A stretch of 57,579 nt of DNA from Holosporales bacterium (GTDB lineage: Bacteria; Pseudomonadota; Alphaproteobacteria; RUG11792). The notes beneath the pieces are model-generated. The model saw only the letters and a program-made list of their open reading frames with translations, was not told the origin of the DNA and did not search any database. Both the position numbers and the translations under genes were made by a program. Shown piece after piece: positions 53,375 through 57,579 of this stretch (positions are counted from its first letter, which is position 1; each line of letters starts with the position of its first letter). The DNA lies in NCBI GenBank assembly GCA_031268935.1, contig JAIRWL010000011.1, forward strand, positions 1 through 57,579. The letters run 5' to 3'.

Positions 53375-54520
53375 CTAGGCGACGGCCTCGATACCATTCT
53401 CGAGTGAGACGAGGGCATAGACGGCGATGCCTTCTCTCTGTCCAGTAAATCCCAGCCCCTCCGTGGATTTACCTTTGATATTAACGACACTCTCCCTAAT
53501 CGCGAGACATTGGGCTATCGTCCGCTTCATCAGCTTCGAATAAGCGACAATTTTTGGATCTTCACATACTATCGTCGCATCAATATTTATTATCGTCGAC
53601 TCGTTGTGCCTGAGTAAATTTCTGCAATATTGCAAAAAGATTTTAGAATCAGCTGATTTCCATTCGATTGAGTCGTTTGGAAAATGTTCCCCAATGCTTC
53701 CTTCGCCAAGGGCTCCCAGAATGGCATCGACGATACTGTGAATTCCTACATCGGCGTCTGAATGTCCCTCTAAGCCCGGATATCCATCGATGCAAATCCC
53801 CATCAGATATAATTTCCTATTCGGATCACTCGAAAAACGATGTACATCAAATCCAAATCCAGTTCTCATGGTCACTCTCTCGATATCCTCTTTGAATGTA
53901 ATTTTTCTGTTCGATCTGTGTCCTTCGACGGAGACGACCTGAATTCCCGCCAGATCGCAGATCGATGCATCATCGTTGATCGCAGAAAGATCCGCATATT
54001 GCTGATAGAGACCGTGAATTAAATTAAAATTAAAAGCTTGCGGAGTCTGGACCAATTCGACCTGTGAGCGATCTACGTTTTTACCAGAGAATCTGATCGA
54101 ATCGGTGGATTTGATAGTGGGAATAACCGCCCGAAATCCACTTTTCACGGAATTAATGACGCGCTCGATAACCGATGAATGACAAAAACAACGAACCGAG
54201 TCATGAATCAAGACGTAATCCGGAGAGAATTCGGAAATCCGATCCAATCCGTGTTTGACCGATTCGAAGCGCGATGAACCACCATATACCGGCCCTAAAA
54301 GCCGCTCATCGTGTTCTTCATGAAAATTTTTATTATATTCTTCGAGAAAACCGCTCGGAATCACGCAGATTATCCCCGTAACACACTTGAATTTCAAGAA
54401 CTCATCAACGGATCGCCTGATAACACTCTTCCCAGAGATGGAACAAAACTGCTTGGGTAAGGACGCTCCAAAGCGACGTCCCATCCCGGCCGCGACGATG
54501 ACGACATAAATGCCGGGCAA
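53375..54520 (-). CDS. ispDF: Bifunctional IspD/IspF isoprenoid biosynthesis enzyme
   Basis: The N-terminal half (about 1-215) is 2-C-methyl-D-erythritol 4-phosphate cytidylyltransferase with VIVAAGMGRRFG, LPKQF, HDSVRCF and VQTPQAF. The C-terminal half (about 217-381) is MECDP synthase with RTGFGFDVHRF, LEGHSDADVGIHSIVDAILGALGEGSIGEHFP and GLGFTGQREGIAVYA. Together they catalyse the third and fifth steps of the MEP pathway. Fusion of the two is common in alphaproteobacteria. The start is TTG, five bases from the stop of rpmJ, so the two are probably cotranscribed. The length is normal. Confidence 0.96.
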   Translation of the reverse strand: MPGIYVVIVAAGMGRRFGASLPKQFCSISGKSVIRRSVDEFLKFKCVTGIICVIPSGFLEEYNKNFHEEHDERLLGPVYGGSSRFESVKHGLDRISEFSPDYVLIHDSVRCFCHSSVIERVINSVKSGFRAVIPTIKSTDSIRFSGKNVDRSQVELVQTPQAFNFNLIHGLYQQYADLSAINDDASICDLAGIQVVSVEGHRSNRKITFKEDIERVTMRTGFGFDVHRFSSDPNRKLYLMGICIDGYPGLEGHSDADVGIHSIVDAILGALGEGSIGEHFPNDSIEWKSADSKIFLQYCRNLLRHNESTIINIDATIVCEDPKIVAYSKLMKRTIAQCLAIRESVVNIKGKSTEGLGFTGQREGIAVYALVSLENGIEAVA

Positions 54521-54525
54521 ACAAC

Positions 54526-54651
54526 CTACCCTTGTCTCGCCTTAAATTTCGGAACCTGCTTATTGATGACATATAGTCGCCCCTTGCGACGAACGAGCTT
54601 ACACGCCCTATGCCTGTTGCGCAGAGTTTTTACAGAATTAGCTACCTTCAT
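54526..54651 (-). CDS. rpmJ: 50S ribosomal protein L36
   Basis: This 41-residue protein ([20 protein letters not shown], then [20 protein letters not shown]) matches the alphaproteobacterial L36 that keeps only one Cys and ends FKARQG. It is the first gene of a leftward pair with ispDF. Start and stop were read directly from the minus strand; nothing is unusual. Confidence 0.93.
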   Translation of the reverse strand: MKVANSVKTLRNRHRACKLVRRKGRLYVINKQVPKFKARQG

Positions 54652-54958
54652 TTCACAAACGCCTTTCTTTTTTTGAATATTACATGAGCTACGAATCATT
54701 GTACATGTTAGATGCTGGGAATGTCAATTATGCATACACCGTTCAGTTAATTTTTGCCATATCTCTTGTGCGCATATAAGTCTAATATTATTAAATCTTG
54801 CATCTTATACCTTTGCAAATTTAAAAAAAATAGCAGGATGCTATATTGTTAGATATTATGCAATTTTCGGACGATAACTCCATTGCCTTTTCATATGCAA
54901 TTCTCGTATAATGTTCTCGTGATAAGCTTTTTGTTCATTAATGAAGAGAAATATTTGT
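54652..54958. other. Divergent intergenic region between rpmJ and ssb
   Basis: About 300 bases of very A+T-rich DNA hold the promoters for rpmJ-ispDF and ssb. No SOS (LexA) box or RNA gene was recognised. Confidence 0.3.
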
Positions 54959-55387
54959 ATGGCCGGCTCTTTAAACAAAGTGATTTTGATCGGTAATCTT
55001 GGAAAGGATCCGGATATCCGTTTCATGCCAGATGGATCCAAGGTAACCTCCTTTAGTCTGGCCACGAGTGATGTCTGGAAGGATAAGGTAACGGGAGAAC
55101 GAAAAGATAAAACCGAGTGGCACAGGATTTCTATTTTTAATGAAAGACTTGTAGATGTAGTTGAAAAATATGTCAGGAAGGGTACCAAGTTGTACGTAGA
55201 GGGACAATTGCAAACCAGAAAATGGACCGATCAATCGGGAACCGAGAGATATACAACGGAGATCATCTTGGGGAAATACCGTGGAGAAATAGTCATTTTA
55301 GATCCAAAGAGGGGGGAGAGTGATTCGGATGGAAGAAGTGACGGTCTTCCGGGAGATATGCAATTGGATGAAGAACTCCCTTTTTAG
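54959..55387 (+). CDS. ssb: Single-stranded DNA-binding protein
   Basis: SSB coats single-stranded DNA in replication and repair. The 142-residue protein has an OB fold ([68 protein letters not shown]) and the acidic C-terminal tip DEELPF that recruits partner proteins (usual DDDIPF). The linker is shorter than in many alphaproteobacteria. An upstream in-frame ATG (54941) would add six residues; MAGSLNKV is the family start and has AAGAGA in front. Confidence 0.96.
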   Translation: MAGSLNKVILIGNLGKDPDIRFMPDGSKVTSFSLATSDVWKDKVTGERKDKTEWHRISIFNERLVDVVEKYVRKGTKLYVEGQLQTRKWTDQSGTERYTTEIILGKYRGEIVILDPKRGESDSDGRSDGLPGDMQLDEELPF

Positions 55388-55417
55388 CTCCTTAGTACTA
55401 GTAGTGAATTCCGTCTC

Positions 55418-56155
55418 GTGAAGATTTCGGTATTAGGAGCATCAGGGCGGATCGGTAGGTTGGTAATATCTGAGGCTCAAAGGATGGGCCTGATCGTAAC
55501 CGGGATGGTCTCGAGCAAGGGCGACGTCGAACATCTTTTCCTCGACACAGACGTTGTCATCGATTTTTCATCCCCGTCTGGGACCGTCGATATGTTGGCA
55601 TTTTCCAGTAGAACTGAATCCAACATCCCGCTGGTGATCGGGACGACTGGCCTGGGAGAGGTACATGACAAATTGATGCAAGATGTCGCTCGACATACGG
55701 CCATCTTTTATTCCCCCAATATGAGTATCGTCGTTGCCATTATGAATGAATTGATAAAGATTGCGACTCGAATGCTAGATACAAACGAGTTCGATGCCGA
55801 AATTTTTGAGGCTCATCATAAAGGGAAGAGGGATGCCCCCTCGGGGACGGCATTGATGTTTGGGAATACCATCGCCACGACCCGAAATCAGATCTTTCAG
55901 GAAGTAGCTATTTTAGATCGAGCCCATCACTTTAGAGTCAGACAACCAGGAGAAATAGGATTCGCTAGTCAACGTGGAGGAAATATCGTCGGGACTCATG
56001 AAGTCAGTTTTTCTGGCGAATTTGAGAGGTTAGCGATCAGGCACGAAGCAAATAGTAAGGAACTTTTTGCACGAGGGGCCATAAGGATAGCTACCTGGCT
56101 TCGAAACACAACCACCAACGGGCTTTACACGATGAGTGATTATATTCGCCCCTAA
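55418..56155 (+). CDS. dapB: 4-hydroxy-tetrahydrodipicolinate reductase
   Basis: DapB acts in the lysine/diaminopimelate pathway needed for peptidoglycan. The 245-residue enzyme has the NAD(P)-binding GASGRIGRLV, DFSSPSGT, GTTGL, SPNMSIVVAIMNEL and the active-site EAHHKGKRDAPSGTA, then GTHEVSFSG and the C-terminal RGAIRIATWL. The length is slightly short for the family. It starts at GTG 31 bases after ssb and may share its transcript. Confidence 0.95.
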   Translation: MKISVLGASGRIGRLVISEAQRMGLIVTGMVSSKGDVEHLFLDTDVVIDFSSPSGTVDMLAFSSRTESNIPLVIGTTGLGEVHDKLMQDVARHTAIFYSPNMSIVVAIMNELIKIATRMLDTNEFDAEIFEAHHKGKRDAPSGTALMFGNTIATTRNQIFQEVAILDRAHHFRVRQPGEIGFASQRGGNIVGTHEVSFSGEFERLAIRHEANSKELFARGAIRIATWLRNTTTNGLYTMSDYIRP

Positions 56156-56454
56156 TTATAGACATCAAATACTTCCAGTGTAAAAGTCATTTCATTCCTT
56201 AAAAAAACAATCTTAACAAGGTTTAAATTAGGGTAAATAATTAATAATTGAAGTATATTTCATTGTAGATGCAGTTATGAGATGACAAGATAAGGCAAGT
56301 GGACTCTAGTTTGACTTGAATCCCACCTCTGCCCTTGTTACAATACCATCACCTTCCGGCAGAGTATCGGATACTCAAATTTAAGTCCAGCTTGAGTATC
56401 TCGTCTCACAGATTGGAAGTTTCATTAATTTAATCAAGAAGAAGGAGTTGTAAC
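56156..56454. other. Intergenic region before the last secreted gene
   Basis: No gene is seen. The region carries the three-part GAGTATC element at 56362-56400 and, near 56211-56240, TTAA-like half-sites that do not make a perfect CtrA box. Confidence 0.3.
56362..56400. promoter_or_regulatory. Operator-like inverted repeat (GAGTATC/GATACTC)
   Basis: GAGTATC-G-GATACTC is followed, 13 bases after the extended arm GATACTCAA, by TTGAGTATC. This gives a near-palindrome and an overlapping nine-base perfect inverted repeat. It lies about 55-93 bases before a secreted-protein gene, where an operator would sit. It could also be a transcript hairpin. Confidence 0.5.
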
Positions 56455-57291
56455 ATGATAATCAAAGGCAAACGCAATAATCACAATTCTGGGAAGATGG
56501 CGAAATACATAGAGATAGTTTTTAAATCAGTCAGCGGTTTAGTGTGCGCAATGCTGTCCGCTCTCATTTGCATTGAAACAAGTCAAGCGGCCGGGTACTA
56601 TCGAGCGGTTGAGGAATTATGGAACGTGTTAGTCAGGATTAAACAGCTGCCTTATGGCACTCGGGTGGTTGAAGGTCGACCACAGGAAATATGCACCATT
56701 GACATGCTCCCAATCAGATCGATTGATAACGGGGAAGTGCAGTTAGTCCTTCTAAGGAACGCAATCCTGACGGGTTTCGACCCATACAAGAGCAGACTCT
56801 GGGGAGCATTATCGCTAGTGAGGTTGAATGAAATGTTCGACTTACAGTTCGGGTGGATCAAAGGGAGGCTAGTATATCTTCTCGGTCCAGGTAGTATAGT
56901 CCTCATATCAAGTGGGAGGAGGAACATAATAATTGACTTATACATATACGGACCCGAGATTCCCGTGATCACTAGTGTATTTAGACAACAAGTCCTTCCG
57001 TACAAAGTCGGAAGGGGTGTCGGAGTTAAGCCGGCTGTTGAAAGGGAGAGGGGGAGAGTGGGCGACATCGCCACAGTCCCACTGAGTCCATTGGATGAAG
57101 GGAGATATTTATTAAGGCTTGGCAGGGAAGGGATTGACCACAAGTGGGAAGAAGTCTATGCAAGACGTCAACGTCTGGAGCAGGGACTGCATCGAGGCGG
57201 GGCCCTTCCAGAGGGGTCTCACGAGACCGTCCTTGGTCCAGTCGCAACGGCCCCGAGCGAAACACCATTACCTTCTATGTGGTGGCAGTAA
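56455..57291 (+). CDS. Secreted protein of unknown function
   Basis: This 278-residue product has AAGGAG at ideal spacing and a basic leader (MIIKGKRNNHNSGKMAKY), then a hydrophobic core (SGLVCAMLSALICIETSQA) with cleavage near QAA. The mature N-half (about 48-190) alternates hydrophobic and polar residues and may be beta-rich (GRLVYLLGPGSIVLISSG, IIIDLYIYGPEIPVITSVF). The C-terminus is Arg/Glu rich and then Pro rich, ending SMWWQ. No family is recognised. It belongs to the accessory secreted set but is less G+C-rich at its 5' end. Confidence 0.7.
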   Translation: MIIKGKRNNHNSGKMAKYIEIVFKSVSGLVCAMLSALICIETSQAAGYYRAVEELWNVLVRIKQLPYGTRVVEGRPQEICTIDMLPIRSIDNGEVQLVLLRNAILTGFDPYKSRLWGALSLVRLNEMFDLQFGWIKGRLVYLLGPGSIVLISSGRRNIIIDLYIYGPEIPVITSVFRQQVLPYKVGRGVGVKPAVERERGRVGDIATVPLSPLDEGRYLLRLGREGIDHKWEEVYARRQRLEQGLHRGGALPEGSHETVLGPVATAPSETPLPSMWWQ

Positions 57292-57579
57292 TACCACCCA
57301 TCACCAGAGCAGGTAGCCCCGTCGGTTAGGGAAGGAATGATCTTGAATCCAACTTAACCCATTGCTTATAATGGCTCCCATTCACGATCCTGTCGTCGAG
57401 ACAGGATCCGGATTTTATACTTAGAGAGAGTCGACAGAAGCTTTCCGACCAAAGAGTTCCCCAGCCTAATTTGCCCCGCGGTGTCAAACGATCTCGTTCT
57501 GTTAGCAAATCTCTTTGCGATCCCTCTTCATCGAATTCACTTCAAGAAAAAAACGGTCTCCCAAATATCTAACATTGAA
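57292..57579. other. Right-edge intergenic region
   Basis: No gene, RNA or repeat is supported in the last 288 bases. Short open frames on both strands lack ribosome sites and signal peptides. Confidence 0.3.

Noticed and set aside
53215-53448. Arg-rich + frame starting at the stop codon of the preceding secreted gene
   Set aside because: It runs into the 3' end of ispDF on the other strand and has a composition typical of non-coding translation; no ribosome site is seen.

Overview
The window looks like part of the chromosome of an alphaproteobacterium with a host-associated or intracellular lifestyle; a Holosporales-type symbiont is my best guess, from gene content only. The alphaproteobacterial signs are CtrA with its Asp51 and conserved winged helix, the NtrY/NtrX pair, a fused IspDF, a DUF4167 protein and an ispDF-rpmJ neighbourhood. 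Cell-envelope genes that are usually clustered (murG, murC, ftsQ, mreB, secA) are scattered. A type VI secretion (T6SS) baseplate/membrane block tssK-tssL-tssM is present without the rest of the system.

Layout: (1) 1-2467, G+C-rich accessory DNA with a 5'-truncated secreted protein, a decayed Gly/Pro repeat gene and a secreted, tail-anchored protein. (2) 2778-11138, secA, ftsQ, an AGCS symporter, ntrX and ntrY. (3) 11249-12142, one accessory secreted, tail-anchored protein. (4) 12232-19469, typA, xseB, an unknown membrane protein, murG, tRNA-Gln, mlaA, dsbB, yggT and a frameshifted mreB. (5) 19723-21580, two accessory secreted proteins. (6) 21689-34950, rnc-lepB, a secreted coiled-coil protein, a PhzF-like isomerase, a DUF4167 protein, a DsbA-like protein, tssM-tssL-tssK, rbfA and ctrA. 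(7) 35232-40534, tRNA-Gly, rpmG, ychF, an M16 protease, an RlpA-like lipoprotein, murC and a small membrane protein. (8) 40640-53215, about 12.5 kb of accessory DNA with many secreted, mostly unrecognised proteins, tandem repeats and a poly-G tract. (9) 53375-56155, ispDF, rpmJ, ssb and dapB. (10) 56455-57291, one more secreted protein.

The accessory genes share a style. Nearly all start with a Sec signal peptide behind a good Shine-Dalgarno sequence. They are visibly richer in G+C than the housekeeping genes, have no recognisable enzyme domains, and sit singly or in runs between housekeeping blocks. Several end in a Gly-rich transmembrane helix followed by basic residues. All long poly-G/poly-C runs in the window (C20, C13, G13, G14, G15 and a C9 that breaks a frame) lie in or beside these genes, as expected of slippage-prone contingency loci. 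Two unrelated ectodomains (1283-2467 and 43657-44800) carry nearly the same C-terminal anchor cassette. One secreted protein (47068-47550) has a Myb/SANT-like domain, which is unusual for an exported bacterial protein and suggests a nucleus-targeted effector.

How the parts could work together (inference): LepB, SecA, DsbA and DsbB would process and fold the large Sec-exported repertoire; MlaA and the RlpA-like protein maintain the envelope; CtrA and NtrYX provide regulation; the T6SS genes provide a contact-dependent delivery route. Points to check first are the apparent mreB frameshift, the C9 frameshift at 44513-44521, the Myb-like secreted protein, the cloverleaf-shaped inverted-repeat element at 38621-38734 and the 130-bp tandem repeats at 41927-42319.
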